This document shows positions 9,174 through 17,902 of a DNA stretch of 43,481 nucleotides, in pieces. The DNA comes from Hyphomicrobiales bacterium (GTDB taxonomy: Bacteria > Pseudomonadota > Alphaproteobacteria > Rhizobiales > NORP267), in the NCBI GenBank assembly GCA_021775855.1, contig JAJFGZ010000048.1, forward strand, positions 1 to 43,481, given 5' to 3'. How positions within the stretch are numbered: position 1 is the stretch's first letter; each line of letters starts with the position of its first letter. Below the pieces are notes generated by a model. The model was given only the letters and a program-made list of their open reading frames with translations, had not been told where the DNA came from and did no database searches. The position numbers and the translations under genes were made by a program.

Positions 9174-9189
9174 TCATCAATATTGATGA
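9174..9189. promoter_or_regulatory. perfect 16-bp palindrome, candidate operator
   Basis: TCATCAATATTGATGA is a perfect palindrome in the 153-bp divergent region between the LuxR-type regulator (start 9102, minus) and the small exported-protein gene (start 9256, plus). Length and position fit a dimeric helix-turn-helix operator serving both promoters. The TTGATG within it (9183-9188) could also serve as a -35 for the plus-strand gene, but no good -10 follows at 17 bp. Confidence 0.5.
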
Positions 9190-9255
9190 GCAGGCGGAGC
9201 GGTAAATTTGATATTCTTTTGAGTGGGTCGATCTTTCAATTTCACGGAGCAGAAC

Positions 9256-9573
9256 ATGGAAAATATCGACAGACAAAATACCAGATCCATTGATCGGAGC
9301 CTTTATGCGGGTGCCTTTGTATTTATTTTGGCACTTTCATCTGTATCGAATCCTGCCTTTGCTGATGGCGTGGGCTATTCCGATGGTGATCCCTCTGGCT
9401 TAACTCCTGAGGAAGATCGCGCCCAGACAATAGTGGGTGGATTGACATACGATCGGCGAAATAGATCCGTAGATTCTTCTGACCGCCAGTTTGTTACTGG
9501 AACTGCGCTCATCGGATATATTTTATCCGGAACTTGGTTGGGGCAGCGCGAGGGAGAACTGGAAAGCCAGTAG
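9256..9573 (+). CDS. small exported protein of unknown function
   Basis: 105 residues, no family recognised. ATG 9256 follows CGGAGC. Residues ~10-36 form a signal peptide: basic start (RSIDRSLY), hydrophobic core AGAFVFILALSSV, and an Ala-x-Ala site (PAFA before DGVG). The mature part, about 70 residues, begins DGVGYSDGDPSGLTPEEDRA and is acidic and polar. A C-terminal stretch TGTALIGYILSGTWLG may be a weak hydrophobic segment. No cysteines remain in the mature part. The gene is AT-richer than its surroundings, which hints at recent acquisition or fast evolution. It is divergent from the LuxR-type regulator. About 240 bp follow before ggt with nothing recognisable. Confidence 0.65.
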   Translation: MENIDRQNTRSIDRSLYAGAFVFILALSSVSNPAFADGVGYSDGDPSGLTPEEDRAQTIVGGLTYDRRNRSVDSSDRQFVTGTALIGYILSGTWLGQREGELESQ

Positions 9574-9813
9574 CAGACTCAGCGTTGGTTCAAGTTTAGC
9601 TGGCTGAAGGCAACCAGATGAAAATTCAACCATTGGGACAGCCCCCGGTCCGGTGATAAATTGCGTGATTTTTTTATCCAGCGGCGTAACCAGGAAAATG
9701 GTGACGAATAGCGGAAACGTCTGCCAGCCCGCGTTTATCGGCAAGCATTGATCGGTTGAATTAGCCGACAATAGTCGAATTTACGTAAAACAGGTTTTTC
9801 GCAGGAGCTAAAC

Positions 9814-11307
9814 TCAAACAATAACTGCAACCCCGCCGCGGCGCGGGTCACCGCCGGCCTCGAGCCCTGAATCCCTGTCGAGATGCACCATATGCGCGCC
9901 GCCAAAAAAGAGATTTGGTTCCGCCCAGAGCCTGTGATCGGGGAACGCGGCCTGCAATTTGGTCTTCGCCTCTTCGCCGCCTGTATCCTCGAAATCCAGA
10001 TGCCCGTGCTCCACATGGACCCGACTGGCGGTGACCGCGTCTTCCGCTGGCATGCCCTCCCGGAACAGCCGGCACAGGACCTGGAAGACCGCCGAACGGA
10101 TCCTGTTGGAGCCGCCGCTGCCAAGCGCGGTAACCGACCGGGTGCCGTCTGAGGCAATCGTCGGCGCCATCATCGAGGCCATCCGTGTATCTTCCGTCCA
10201 CGTATGCAAACCACCGGGCGAAAGGTCCTCTTCGCCGAGCATATTGTTGACCATGAACCCGCACCCGGGCACCAGATGGCCGTTGCCTTCGCCGTTCGAG
10301 ACAGTGACCGCTGCCGCGTTTCCCGCGTGATCGACGACGCTGATATGGGTGGTACCCCGGGTGATCGTTTTGTGGCGGGCGAACTGTTGGTCTTCGACAA
10401 AAGCCCCGATATTGCATTTTGCCTCGCGCCACCTGGCGTCCGTCGCGTCGATCGCCTTCGCGTAGGAAACGATATCGGGGTCGAGTGTTTCGCCAACCCC
10501 AAGCTGCGCAATCATGTCGCCGACAAGCGTGCCACCGCACGACGGTGGCGGGTTGAGGTGGAGCTTATGTCCTGCTAGTTCAGCCTGCGCGGGTTCACGA
10601 TCCTCCACCCGGTAGCGGGCAAAGTCATCCATGCCAAGGCACCCGGCCTCAATGCTAGCAAGCATGGCCCGGGCAATTTCACCTTCGGTCGCGATTCTAA
10701 TCCCCTCACGCCCAATGGCCTCCATCGCCCCGCCAAGGTCTTGATTGCGGAACGTCGACCCTGCTTTGGGCAGCGCGCCGTCTTTGGAAAACAACGCCCG
10801 GACCGGGTCACTCCATTGATAAATAGGGGCGACGACTTCCAGCAGAAAAGCCTGGAATGGGGTGATTTCAAAACCGTTTTTAGCAATCTCGACCGCTTGT
10901 TCCGTAAGCCGTGTCATGGGCAGCCGTCCCAATTGGGCGTGGACGGCGAACAGCCCGGGGACAAAGCCGGGGGTGGCGCTGGCGCCCGCGCCGATATGGA
11001 ATTCCTGGGTCGCGGTCCCGAAATCCGCCAGCACCGAGGCTAGTTCGACATCTTCGCCTGGCCTGTGGTGGCCGGGGCTTTGAACGAAAAAATCGAATAG
11101 CCGGGCGGCACCGCCTGCGTCCCGAGCCATCAAAAAGCCGCCGCCGCCAATCGAGGAGAGCACCGGTTCAACGACACACGACGTCCACAATCCTGCAATC
11201 GCGGCGTCAAAAACATTGCCGCCTTCGCGCAGGATATTAGCCGCCGATTCCGCCGTTAGCCGGTGTCCGGCCGCGACCGCTCCCTTGAAGTGTCGTTTGC
11301 TGGTCAC
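9814..11307 (-). CDS. ggt: gamma-glutamyltransferase family protein
   Basis: N-terminal nucleophile hydrolase of the gamma-glutamyltransferase family, 497 residues, which cleaves or transfers the gamma-glutamyl group of glutathione and related amides. The N-terminus (AVAAGHRLTAESAANILREG, then GGNVFDAA) and SIGGGGFLM are family hallmarks. The self-cleavage/nucleophile Thr is in RGTTHISVVDHAGNAAAVT, which would start the small subunit. PGCGFMVNNML and LGSGGSNRI follow. No obvious signal peptide is seen, so a cytoplasmic location is possible, unlike the periplasmic E. coli enzyme. The start is GTG 11307, 18 bp after the pckA stop, so it probably belongs to the pckA transcript. Substrate is not determined; cephalosporin-acylase-like members share the fold. 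Confidence 0.85.
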   Translation of the reverse strand: MTSKRHFKGAVAAGHRLTAESAANILREGGNVFDAAIAGLWTSCVVEPVLSSIGGGGFLMARDAGGAARLFDFFVQSPGHHRPGEDVELASVLADFGTATQEFHIGAGASATPGFVPGLFAVHAQLGRLPMTRLTEQAVEIAKNGFEITPFQAFLLEVVAPIYQWSDPVRALFSKDGALPKAGSTFRNQDLGGAMEAIGREGIRIATEGEIARAMLASIEAGCLGMDDFARYRVEDREPAQAELAGHKLHLNPPPSCGGTLVGDMIAQLGVGETLDPDIVSYAKAIDATDARWREAKCNIGAFVEDQQFARHKTITRGTTHISVVDHAGNAAAVTVSNGEGNGHLVPGCGFMVNNMLGEEDLSPGGLHTWTEDTRMASMMAPTIASDGTRSVTALGSGGSNRIRSAVFQVLCRLFREGMPAEDAVTASRVHVEHGHLDFEDTGGEEAKTKLQAAFPDHRLWAEPNLFFGGAHMVHLDRDSGLEAGGDPRRGGVAVIV

Positions 11308-11325
11308 AGCGATAACAGCAAGGGC

Positions 11326-12942
11326 TTATTCCGCGGCTGTCGAAATCACGGGCGCGGCGTCACGTACATCCGGATCCACGTGGGAAACGAATTTCTCGAA
11401 ATTGTCTACGAACATCTGGACCAGGCTGCGGGCCTGGCCGTCGTATGCTGCCTTGTCGGACCAGGTCTCGCGCGGGTCGAGGATATCGGTATCGACGCCC
11501 GGAACTTCAATCGGGACTTCAAATCCGAAGAACGGATCAATCCGCATCGCAACCTTGTTCAAGCTGCCATCAAGTGCCGCTGCCAGCAGCGCCCGGGTTT
11601 CCCTAATCGGCATCCGCGCGCCGGTACCGTAAGCCCCGCCGGTCCAGCCGGTATTGACCAGCCAACAGGTGGCACCGTGTTGCGAGATTTTGTCGCGCAG
11701 CAGATTGCCGTAGACGCTCGGATGCCGCGTCATGAAGGGGGCGCCAAAGCACGTCGAAAACGTCGCGACCGGTTCTTTGCCAACGCCCTTTTCGGTACCG
11801 GCCAGTTTGGCCGTGTAGCCTGAGAGGAAATGATACATAGCCTGGCTGGGGGTCAGCCGGGCGATCGGCGGCATGACGCCAAACGCGTCCGCCGTCAGCA
11901 TGATGACATTCTGTGGGTTGGGCGCTAGCGAAGTTTCACTGGCGTTCGGGATATAGTCGAGCGGGTAGGCGCAGCGCCCGTTTTCGGTCAGGCTGCCATC
12001 GTCAAAGTCGGGGATGCGGGTTGCCGGGTCGAGGACGACGTTTTCGAGCACGGTCCCAAAGCGCTGGGTAGTAGCGTAAATTTCAGGTTCGGCCTCGGCC
12101 GACAAGCGGATTGTCTTGGCGTAACACCCGCCCTCGAAATTGAACAGGCCGTCGTCCGACCAGCCGTGTTCATCGTCCCCGATCAGGGTGCGGACAGGGT
12201 CCGCCGAGAGCGTTGTTTTGCCGGTACCGGACAGGCCGAAAAATACCGCTGAATCGTCGTTGTCTCCCACATTGGCTGAGCAATGCATCGGCATGACACC
12301 CTTGGCCGGGAGCTGGTAGTTCAGGAACGAAAACACTGATTTCTTGATTTCGCCGGCATACGAAGTGCCGCCGATCAGGACAAGGCCTTCATCAAAATCG
12401 CAGGCAATCACCGTACCCGTACGGGATCCGTGACGGTCCGGGTCGGCCTTGAAACTGGGAAGGTCGATGATCGTCAGGCCAGGCGCGAAGGTTGCGAGGT
12501 CGGTGTTTTCCGGCTCCCGCAACATGTGGCGGATGAACAGGGCGTGCCAGGCAAATTCGCAGTAAACCCTGACCGGTAGGCGGAACGCCGGATCTGCCCC
12601 GCCAAAGAGATCCTGCGCAAATAGGTCCATGCCCTCCGCGTGGTCGAGAAAATCCCGTTTCAGCGTGGCAAACTGGTCGAGTGTGATCGCATCGCAATTG
12701 TCCCACCAGATATTTTCTTCGCTTGCCGGACTACGGACCAGGAATTTGTCTTTCGCCGAGCGCCCGGTATGTTGCCCGGTAACGACCGAGAGCGCCCCAC
12801 CGTCGGCGATCTGGCCTTCGCCGCGCTCGATCGCGGTCTGATACAGATCGGGGACGGATTGATTCCAGGCGAGCGATTTTAAGTTCCTCCACCCGAACAG
12901 CTCGGCGCCGGCCGCACTGTTGAAAACGCCTGTCTGGTTCAA
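11326..12942 (-). CDS. pckA: phosphoenolpyruvate carboxykinase (ATP)
   Basis: Converts oxaloacetate plus ATP to phosphoenolpyruvate and CO2, the entry to gluconeogenesis. About 538 residues, family length. Visible motifs are [15 protein letters not shown], the P-loop (kinase-1) [13 protein letters not shown], the kinase-2 GDDEHGW, and [10 protein letters not shown] with the metal-binding His. The start is taken as TTG 12942, because GGGAGG lies 5 nt upstream and the product then begins NQTGVFNS like relatives; GTG 12963 is the alternative. ggt follows 18 bp downstream. In Agrobacterium and Sinorhizobium, pckA and ChvG/ChvI are linked by location and control; here chvI-chvG lie about 850 bp away on the other strand. 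Confidence 0.96.
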   Translation of the reverse strand: MNQTGVFNSAAGAELFGWRNLKSLAWNQSVPDLYQTAIERGEGQIADGGALSVVTGQHTGRSAKDKFLVRSPASEENIWWDNCDAITLDQFATLKRDFLDHAEGMDLFAQDLFGGADPAFRLPVRVYCEFAWHALFIRHMLREPENTDLATFAPGLTIIDLPSFKADPDRHGSRTGTVIACDFDEGLVLIGGTSYAGEIKKSVFSFLNYQLPAKGVMPMHCSANVGDNDDSAVFFGLSGTGKTTLSADPVRTLIGDDEHGWSDDGLFNFEGGCYAKTIRLSAEAEPEIYATTQRFGTVLENVVLDPATRIPDFDDGSLTENGRCAYPLDYIPNASETSLAPNPQNVIMLTADAFGVMPPIARLTPSQAMYHFLSGYTAKLAGTEKGVGKEPVATFSTCFGAPFMTRHPSVYGNLLRDKISQHGATCWLVNTGWTGGAYGTGARMPIRETRALLAAALDGSLNKVAMRIDPFFGFEVPIEVPGVDTDILDPRETWSDKAAYDGQARSLVQMFVDNFEKFVSHVDPDVRDAAPVISTAAE

Positions 12943-13170
12943 GACCGCCTCCCGTAACAACACGCGGTTGTCGCATTACATCGCCAATCGGCAAAGAGCA
13001 TCAAAATCTAATTGTTGCGCGATTTTCCGAACAAAATGCGTTGATTTATGTGCTGTCTGCCAAAATTCTACAACCAATACCCGTCTTTAGCCAAATTTGA
13101 CCGCCGCTACCATATGACCTTTGTCCGATCCCGTCACGGCGGAATAAAAAAGCGGTTTAAACAATGCTGG

Positions 13171-13632
13171 TCAGGTCAGCAAGTCCGATCCGGAAATTGT
13201 ATGGATTCTCCCGAAACCCGCCACCAGATAGGCGTCCTCAATTTCCATTTGCCAGAGTGAGAAATCGCTGAAATCTGCGTAAAGTTGCGCGTCTTCATGG
13301 ATCGCCATAAACCGGTCGCGCGCCTCGGAATTATCGTGTTTCGCCAGGGTGCCTGAAACCGTAACGCGCGGGCACGCGAGCAGGCGGTTGTCGCCAGGTA
13401 CGGGTTCTTCGTACAACAGGCTTCCGTTCGCATTGGCCTCCAGATTGCGGGTGTGCCGTGCGAGGCTCGAAATCAGGGTCAACGGTCTGTTCGTATTGGA
13501 TAGCGCCACTGCAAGCAGTGAAATAAAGGGTCGCCCGGTATCGGCGTCGAGGGTGGCGAGGCGGGTAAATCTGGCACCCTGCAATAACGCCACAACCTCC
13601 GCGATAATTGATTGGTTTTCCTGGTTTGCCAT
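13171..13632 (-). CDS. pyridoxamine 5'-phosphate oxidase-fold protein (HugZ-like, short)
   Basis: 153 residues forming a split-barrel flavin-binding domain of the PNPOx family. The N-terminal LLQGARFTRLATLDADTGRP, then FISLLAVAL, is the typical opening, followed by LSSLARHTRNLEANANGSLL and a C-terminal FGRIHTI. These features recall the HugZ/heme-utilisation branch, but the C-terminal DUF2470-like domain of full HugZ proteins is absent. True PNPOx activity is unlikely because the pyridoxamine-phosphate oxidase C-terminal domain is also missing. Likely role: FMN or heme binding of unknown purpose. It is divergent from chvI across 165 bp and upstream of pckA on the same strand. Confidence 0.75.
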   Translation of the reverse strand: MANQENQSIIAEVVALLQGARFTRLATLDADTGRPFISLLAVALSNTNRPLTLISSLARHTRNLEANANGSLLYEEPVPGDNRLLACPRVTVSGTLAKHDNSEARDRFMAIHEDAQLYADFSDFSLWQMEIEDAYLVAGFGRIHTISGSDLLT

Positions 13633-13652
13633 GTTTGTTCCGGATTCGGGTC

Positions 13653-13668
13653 TTAACGAGCGCGTTAA
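13653..13668. promoter_or_regulatory. inverted repeat TTAACG-N4-CGTTAA in the chvI divergent region
   Basis: Six-base arms with a four-base spacer, between the PNPOx-family gene and chvI. It could be an operator for either gene. The two TTAA words are eight apart, not the seven of CtrA sites. No promoter elements could be set with confidence. Confidence 0.3.
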
Positions 13669-13797
13669 AAAGTATGACGACGCCCCTTTCCCTCGCTATG
13701 ATCGGTTATTATGTCTGCCACAATTTGCCCATTAAGGTGCCATACCGGGTCCTATAAGGCTGAAACTGGGCGGGTACAATAGTGAATTGGAGCGGCA

Positions 13798-14502
13798 ATG
13801 CCGACGATTGCGCTGGTCGACGACGACAAAAATATCCTGACCTCGGTGAGCATGGTTCTGGAATCCGAGGGCTACAAGGTTAAATCCTATACTGATGGTG
13901 CCAACGCGCTGGCGGCAGTGCAAACCGACCCGCCGGACCTGATGGTGCTTGATATCAAGATGCCGCGCATGGACGGTCTGGAAGTCCTTCGCCGGCTGCG
14001 CAAGAATTCCGAGCTGCCGGTTATTTTCCTCACCTCCAAGAACGAGGAAATCGACGAATTGTTCGGCCTGAAAATGGGCGCCGACGATTTCATCTGTAAG
14101 CCTTTTTCCCAGCGTCTCTTGGTGGAGCGGGTGAAAACGGTCCTCAAGCGGCTTAACCCTCGCGAGATCAACCAACCCAACGATACCGACGCCAAGGTGC
14201 TGGAACGCGGGCCCCTGCGGATGGATCCCGAGCGCCACGCCTGCACATGGCAGGACCAGGCCGTGACCCTGACGGTCACCGAGTTTCTCATTCTGTATTC
14301 GCTTGCCCAGCGCCCGGGCGTTGTAAAAAGCCGCAACGCGTTGATGGACGCAGCCTACGACGAGCAGGTCTATGTGGATGACCGCACCATCGATAGCCAC
14401 ATCAAGCGGCTGCGCAAGAAATTCAAGGCTGTTGATAACAGCTTCGATGTCATCGAGACCCTCTATGGGGTCGGGTATAAATTCAAGGAACCGGGAGCCT
14501 GA
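13798..14502 (+). CDS. chvI: response regulator ChvI, OmpR family
   Basis: 234-residue two-domain response regulator. The receiver starts [20 protein letters not shown] with the acidic pair. The phospho-acceptor Asp lies in [13 protein letters not shown], the switch Thr in VIFLTSK, and the Lys in ICKPFS. The C-terminal winged helix contains [15 protein letters not shown]. It pairs with ChvG 45 bp downstream. In rhizobia and Agrobacterium the ChvG/ChvI pair responds to acid and cell-envelope stress and controls envelope, motility and metabolic genes, and the same adjacency to hprK and PTS genes is usual. GGAGCGG precedes the ATG. Confidence 0.95.
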   Translation: MPTIALVDDDKNILTSVSMVLESEGYKVKSYTDGANALAAVQTDPPDLMVLDIKMPRMDGLEVLRRLRKNSELPVIFLTSKNEEIDELFGLKMGADDFICKPFSQRLLVERVKTVLKRLNPREINQPNDTDAKVLERGPLRMDPERHACTWQDQAVTLTVTEFLILYSLAQRPGVVKSRNALMDAAYDEQVYVDDRTIDSHIKRLRKKFKAVDNSFDVIETLYGVGYKFKEPGA

Positions 14503-14546
14503 TTGTAGTACCGGGCTGGGCCGGGAGTGCCGGGTGTGAATAGCAA

Positions 14547-16343
14547 ATGGCTGTAGAGACCGACAGGTCTTGGAAAGTGGAAACTGATGGCCTGCTCCGC
14601 CCCTGGTGGCGAAGGATGCTGGGGTGGGTATACCGCCAGACGCGTACACTTGCCCGCTTCGGGTTATCTTCCCTCTCTCGCCGTATTCTTATCCTGAATA
14701 TTCTGGCGCTTTTCGGCCTGATGTCTGGGATCCTTTACCTCAATCAGTTTCGCGAGGGCTTGATTGATGCCCGCGAGGAAAGCTTGCTGACCCAGGGCGA
14801 AATTATCGCCGCTGCGATTGCGGCCTCCGCGACGGTGGAAACCAACACGTTTACGATCGACCCCGAGCGTCTGCTGGAATTGGAAACCGGGCAAAGCCTG
14901 GCCCCGATAAACGAGTTCGATTCCCTGGAATTCCCGATCAACCCGGTCAAGATCGCACCGGTTTTGCGGCACCTGATATTACCGACGGGGACCCGCGCAC
15001 GGATCTACGATGATACCGGCTCGCTGATCCTCGATTCCCGGGATCTCTATTCGCGGGGAGAAATTCTGCGCTACGACCTGCCTGCGGTCGCGGACACCGA
15101 AGTCGCCTGGTACGATCGGCTGTGGCGCGGGTTCATGGTCTGGTTGCGCCGTGGCGACCTGCCGCTTTACGAGGAGCTTGGGCCGGACAATGGTCTGGGT
15201 TACCCGGAAGTAGCCGCCGCCCTGACCGGTTCCAAGGGGGTTATGGTCCGGGTCAATGATCACGGCGAATTGCTGGTTAGCGTCGCAGTCCCGGTGCGCC
15301 GCTTTCGTTCGGTCATGGGGGTCCTGCTGCTGTCTACCCGGGGCGGCGATATCGACGCGGTGCTGAGCGCCGAGCGTCTCGGAATCCTGCGCGTTTTCCT
15401 GGTTGCTGCATTTATTTCAATCATATTGTCGATATTGCTGGCGCGCACTATAGCCGAACCCATGCACCGCCTCGCCGCGGGCGCCGACCGGGTCCGCCGG
15501 TCCATCAAGGCGCGGGAGCAGATTCCTGATTTTACCCACCGTCAGGATGAGATTGGCGATCTGTCGGGTGCACTTCGGGACATGACCGATTCGCTTTACC
15601 GGCGAATCGAAGCGATCGAGAGCTTTGCAGCCGACGTCTCTCACGAACTGAAAAACCCGCTGACATCGCTCCAGAGCGCTGTCGAAACCCTGCCACTCGC
15701 CAGAACTGAATGCGACAAAGCCCGCTTGAACGAAATAATCCTGCACGACGTAAAGCGCCTGGACAGGCTGATTAGCGATATTTCGGACGCCTCCAGGCTG
15801 GACGCGGAATTGACGCTAGTTGATGCCGAGCCGGTCGACATCATGGAATTGCTGACGACGGTAGTCGGCGTATTCAACGATTCCGGCGAATACGGCGGCG
15901 TTTCAATCGAGCTGGAAATTCAGGAAACGCTCGTCAACGGGTATTTAGTGAACGGCCATGCCAGCCGGCTTGGACAAGTCGTTGACAATTTGTTGGACAA
16001 TGCCCGGACCTTCTCGCCGCCTGGCGGCAACATCTATGTCTTCGCCAGGCGCCTTGGCGAGACAATCGAGATTAGGGTCGAAGATGACGGGCCGGGGATA
16101 GACCCCGACAATTTCGAGCGGATCTTCCAGCGGTTTCATACCGACCGACCGGACCGGGATTCCTTCGGCGATCATTCCGGCCTTGGCCTCAGTATTTCCG
16201 AACAGATAATTCTGAGCCATGGCGGCACTATCCGAGCCGAGAATCGGGGGAGATGGGTTCCCGAAGGGGCACGGTCGCCTGACGAGGCGTCGGGCGCGCG
16301 CTTTATCGTGCAGCTGCCGGCGTCGCGGATAAAGCTCAATTGA
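14547..16343 (+). CDS. chvG: sensor histidine kinase ChvG
   Basis: 598-residue membrane sensor kinase. The first membrane helix is near residues 45-70 (ILILNILALFGLMSGILY), followed by a periplasmic domain of about 215 residues. The second helix (FLVAAFISIILSILLA) leads into a HAMP segment (EPMHRLAAGADRVRR). The dimerisation/phospho-acceptor box FAADVSHELKNPLTSLQSAV is intact, and the ATPase boxes are LDNAR (N), VEDDGPGID (G1) and HSGLGLSIS (G2). The periplasmic sensing domain matches the ChvG/ExoS type, which in Sinorhizobium is held off by periplasmic ExoR; no exoR is in this window. The gene sits in the order chvI-chvG-hprK-EIIA-HPr, which couples envelope sensing to the PTS phosphorelay by location. 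Confidence 0.95.
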   Translation: MAVETDRSWKVETDGLLRPWWRRMLGWVYRQTRTLARFGLSSLSRRILILNILALFGLMSGILYLNQFREGLIDAREESLLTQGEIIAAAIAASATVETNTFTIDPERLLELETGQSLAPINEFDSLEFPINPVKIAPVLRHLILPTGTRARIYDDTGSLILDSRDLYSRGEILRYDLPAVADTEVAWYDRLWRGFMVWLRRGDLPLYEELGPDNGLGYPEVAAALTGSKGVMVRVNDHGELLVSVAVPVRRFRSVMGVLLLSTRGGDIDAVLSAERLGILRVFLVAAFISIILSILLARTIAEPMHRLAAGADRVRRSIKAREQIPDFTHRQDEIGDLSGALRDMTDSLYRRIEAIESFAADVSHELKNPLTSLQSAVETLPLARTECDKARLNEIILHDVKRLDRLISDISDASRLDAELTLVDAEPVDIMELLTTVVGVFNDSGEYGGVSIELEIQETLVNGYLVNGHASRLGQVVDNLLDNARTFSPPGGNIYVFARRLGETIEIRVEDDGPGIDPDNFERIFQRFHTDRPDRDSFGDHSGLGLSISEQIILSHGGTIRAENRGRWVPEGARSPDEASGARFIVQLPASRIKLN

Positions 16344-16355
16344 TAGTCGTTTGCA

Positions 16356-16928
16356 TTGACCGACAGCATCCCCCCGCACCAGCTTAAAGCCCGCACCAGC
16401 CTGATCCATGGGACATGCATCTTGCTTGGTCCGAGAGCTCTGCTGCTGCGTGGTGCGTCGGGCAGCGGCAAATCCCGCATTGCGGGCGCACTATTGCACG
16501 AAGCCGCAATAGCCGGGCGCTATGCCCGCCTGATAGTCGACGACCAGGTCGAGGTAAGGTCCCTGAACGGTCGCTTGCTCGTTGCCGCTCCATCGAAAAT
16601 TGCCGGATTGCGCGAACATGCGGGCATTGGTGTATTTGAAGAACCACACGAAAAATATGGAATCGCCGGACTGGTCGTGGATTTGATCATAAATGACCAG
16701 CAGGCTTGTCGGATGCCGGATGACGACGAACTCATTGTCCGCATCGCAAACGTCCCACTGGCCCGGTTGATCCTGAAGGCCGACGTGCCGGGCATAGTCG
16801 CGACCATATTCCACGCCATGACCTTGCTCTCGCATTGTCACTATAGAGAAGACACCCTTTCCACCATGCGGGTCGAAAGCCTGTTGCATCCGATGCCACA
16901 AATATTCAATGATAGGGGCCGTAGTTGA
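16356..16928 (+). CDS. hprK: HPr kinase/phosphorylase, short alphaproteobacterial form
   Basis: Phosphorylates, and dephosphorylates, HPr on its regulatory Ser. About 190 residues, lacking the N-terminal domain of the ~310-residue Firmicutes enzyme, as is normal in alphaproteobacteria. The P-loop is LLRGASGSGKSRIAGALL, with VDDQVEV next. The HPrK signature area reads IAGLREHAGIGVFE, then YGIAGLVVDLI. The C-terminus (about 150 onward) diverges from the family end. The start is TTG 16356, 12 bp after the chvG stop; no strong ribosome-binding site is visible. It is followed by its expected partners, EIIA(Man) and HPr. Confidence 0.92.
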   Translation: MTDSIPPHQLKARTSLIHGTCILLGPRALLLRGASGSGKSRIAGALLHEAAIAGRYARLIVDDQVEVRSLNGRLLVAAPSKIAGLREHAGIGVFEEPHEKYGIAGLVVDLIINDQQACRMPDDDELIVRIANVPLARLILKADVPGIVATIFHAMTLLSHCHYREDTLSTMRVESLLHPMPQIFNDRGRS

Positions 16929-16968
16929 GCCCGGTTGGACTATCCGGGGACCACGGCGAGGGTATTTG

Positions 16969-17370
16969 ATGATTGGACTTGTTCTGGTGACCCATGGACG
17001 ACTGGCCGCCGAGTTTCGAGCGGCGCTAGAACATGTTGTTGGTCCCCAGGAAGGGGTCGAGACGATCTCGATCGGACCCGATGACGACATGGAGCAGCGC
17101 CGCGCCGAAATCGTCAAAACGGTGGAGAGGGTTGATACCGGCGACGGGGTGATCCTTCTGACCGACATGTTTGGCGGGACACCGTCCAATCTCGCCATAT
17201 CGGTGATGGAAGATATCCAGGTCGAGGTAATATCGGGAATGAACCTGCCGATGCTCATCAAGCTCGTTAGCATTCGTGACGGCGCGAGCCTGGAAGACGC
17301 GGTCGGACAGGCCCAGGAAGCCGGGCGCAAATATATCAATGTCGCCAGCCAGGTTCTAGGCGGGCAGTAA
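16969..17370 (+). CDS. PTS EIIA component, mannose/fructose family
   Basis: 133 residues of the EIIA(Man) fold. The phospho-acceptor His lies near the N-terminus in MIGLVLVTHGRLAAEF. TDMFGGTPSNLA and VISGMNLPMLIKL are family motifs. The start is ATG 16969 behind GCGAGGG; an upstream GTG at 16909 would overlap hprK and add non-homologous residues. No EIIB, EIIC or EIID is nearby, so this is a regulatory rather than transport PTS. It presumably takes phosphate from HPr (a nitrogen-type phosphorelay) and passes the signal to unknown targets. Known relatives in alphaproteobacteria are often called ManX or EIIA(Man). Confidence 0.93.
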   Translation: MIGLVLVTHGRLAAEFRAALEHVVGPQEGVETISIGPDDDMEQRRAEIVKTVERVDTGDGVILLTDMFGGTPSNLAISVMEDIQVEVISGMNLPMLIKLVSIRDGASLEDAVGQAQEAGRKYINVASQVLGGQ

Positions 17371-17381
17371 AGTCCAGTTCG

Positions 17382-17693
17382 GTGACATCAGAACCATCCC
17401 CTCCAAATGTTGCGAACAGTACGTCTGCCCTGCGCCAGGTCGTGACCATCTGCAACACGCGCGGCCTCCACGCCCGGGCATCGGCCAAGTTCGTACGCTG
17501 CGCAGAAGCGTTCGAGGCTCAGATTACGGTTTCCAGAGACAACCAGTCGGTGGGCGGCACCTCGATTATGGGGCTGATGATGCTGGCCGCCGCCAAGGGC
17601 AGCGAAATCGAGATCGAAGCCGCCGGCCCCGAAGCCGGTCCGGCACTGGCTGCGCTCGTCGCGCTGGTCGGGGCCGCTTTTGGCGAAGAATAA
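17382..17693 (+). CDS. ptsH: HPr phosphocarrier protein
   Basis: 103 residues. The active His lies in CNTRGLHARASAKFV and the regulatory Ser (target of HPrK) in VGGTSIMGLMMLAAAKG. The protein carries about 17 extra N-terminal residues (MTSEPSPPNVANSTSAL) compared with canonical HPr, of low-complexity polar character. The start is GTG 17382, 11 bp after the EIIA stop, and the gene ends the cassette. Enzyme I (ptsP/ptsI) is not in the window. Together with HPrK it can carry both His and Ser phosphorylation, an input for ChvG/ChvI-linked control in relatives. Confidence 0.92.
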   Translation: MTSEPSPPNVANSTSALRQVVTICNTRGLHARASAKFVRCAEAFEAQITVSRDNQSVGGTSIMGLMMLAAAKGSEIEIEAAGPEAGPALAALVALVGAAFGEE

Positions 17694-17707
17694 TCTCTAA
17701 AACAAAT

Positions 17708-17729
17708 GATATAAAGAAATCTTTATATC
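17708..17729. promoter_or_regulatory. AT-rich inverted repeat, candidate operator of ahcY
   Basis: GATATAAAG-AAAT-CTTTATATC: 9-bp perfect arms, 4-bp spacer, just upstream of the putative ahcY promoter. ArsR-family regulators such as SahR control S-adenosylhomocysteine and methionine genes in proteobacteria through AT-rich palindromes of this kind. Assigning it to SahR is inference; no such regulator is in the window. Confidence 0.55.
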
Positions 17730-17733
17730 TCTA

Positions 17734-17762
17734 TTGATGGTACGCGATACTCCTGTTATATG
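17734..17762 (+). promoter_or_regulatory. putative ahcY promoter
   Basis: TTGATG (17734-17739), 17 bp, then TATATG (17757-17762), directly downstream of the palindrome. It would leave a leader of about 135 nt before ATG 17903. I could not fit a known SAH or SAM riboswitch to that leader. Confidence 0.45.
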
Positions 17763-17902
17763 ACCGGCGGGTGAGAACGCTTGGTGCGAAACTTCGAACG
17801 GATGGCAAAGCCCTGGTCCACGATGGAGCCACGTCGATCCACCGTTCCGAATGTAATGACAGACGACCGCCGATCTGGCGGGTTCGTATAGAAGGAAATC
17901 CG

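Noticed and set aside
9574-9813. Gene in the 240-bp gap between the small exported-protein gene and ggt
   Set aside because: Only short frames without start sites or family character; no RNA gene or terminator with a T-run recognised.
13653-13668. CtrA-type site upstream of chvI
   Set aside because: The two TTAA words are eight bases apart instead of seven; it is kept only as a generic inverted repeat.
17763-17902. Possible SAH or SAM riboswitch in the ahcY leader
   Set aside because: I could not fit the conserved core of either class to the leader by eye; a covariance search would be decisive.
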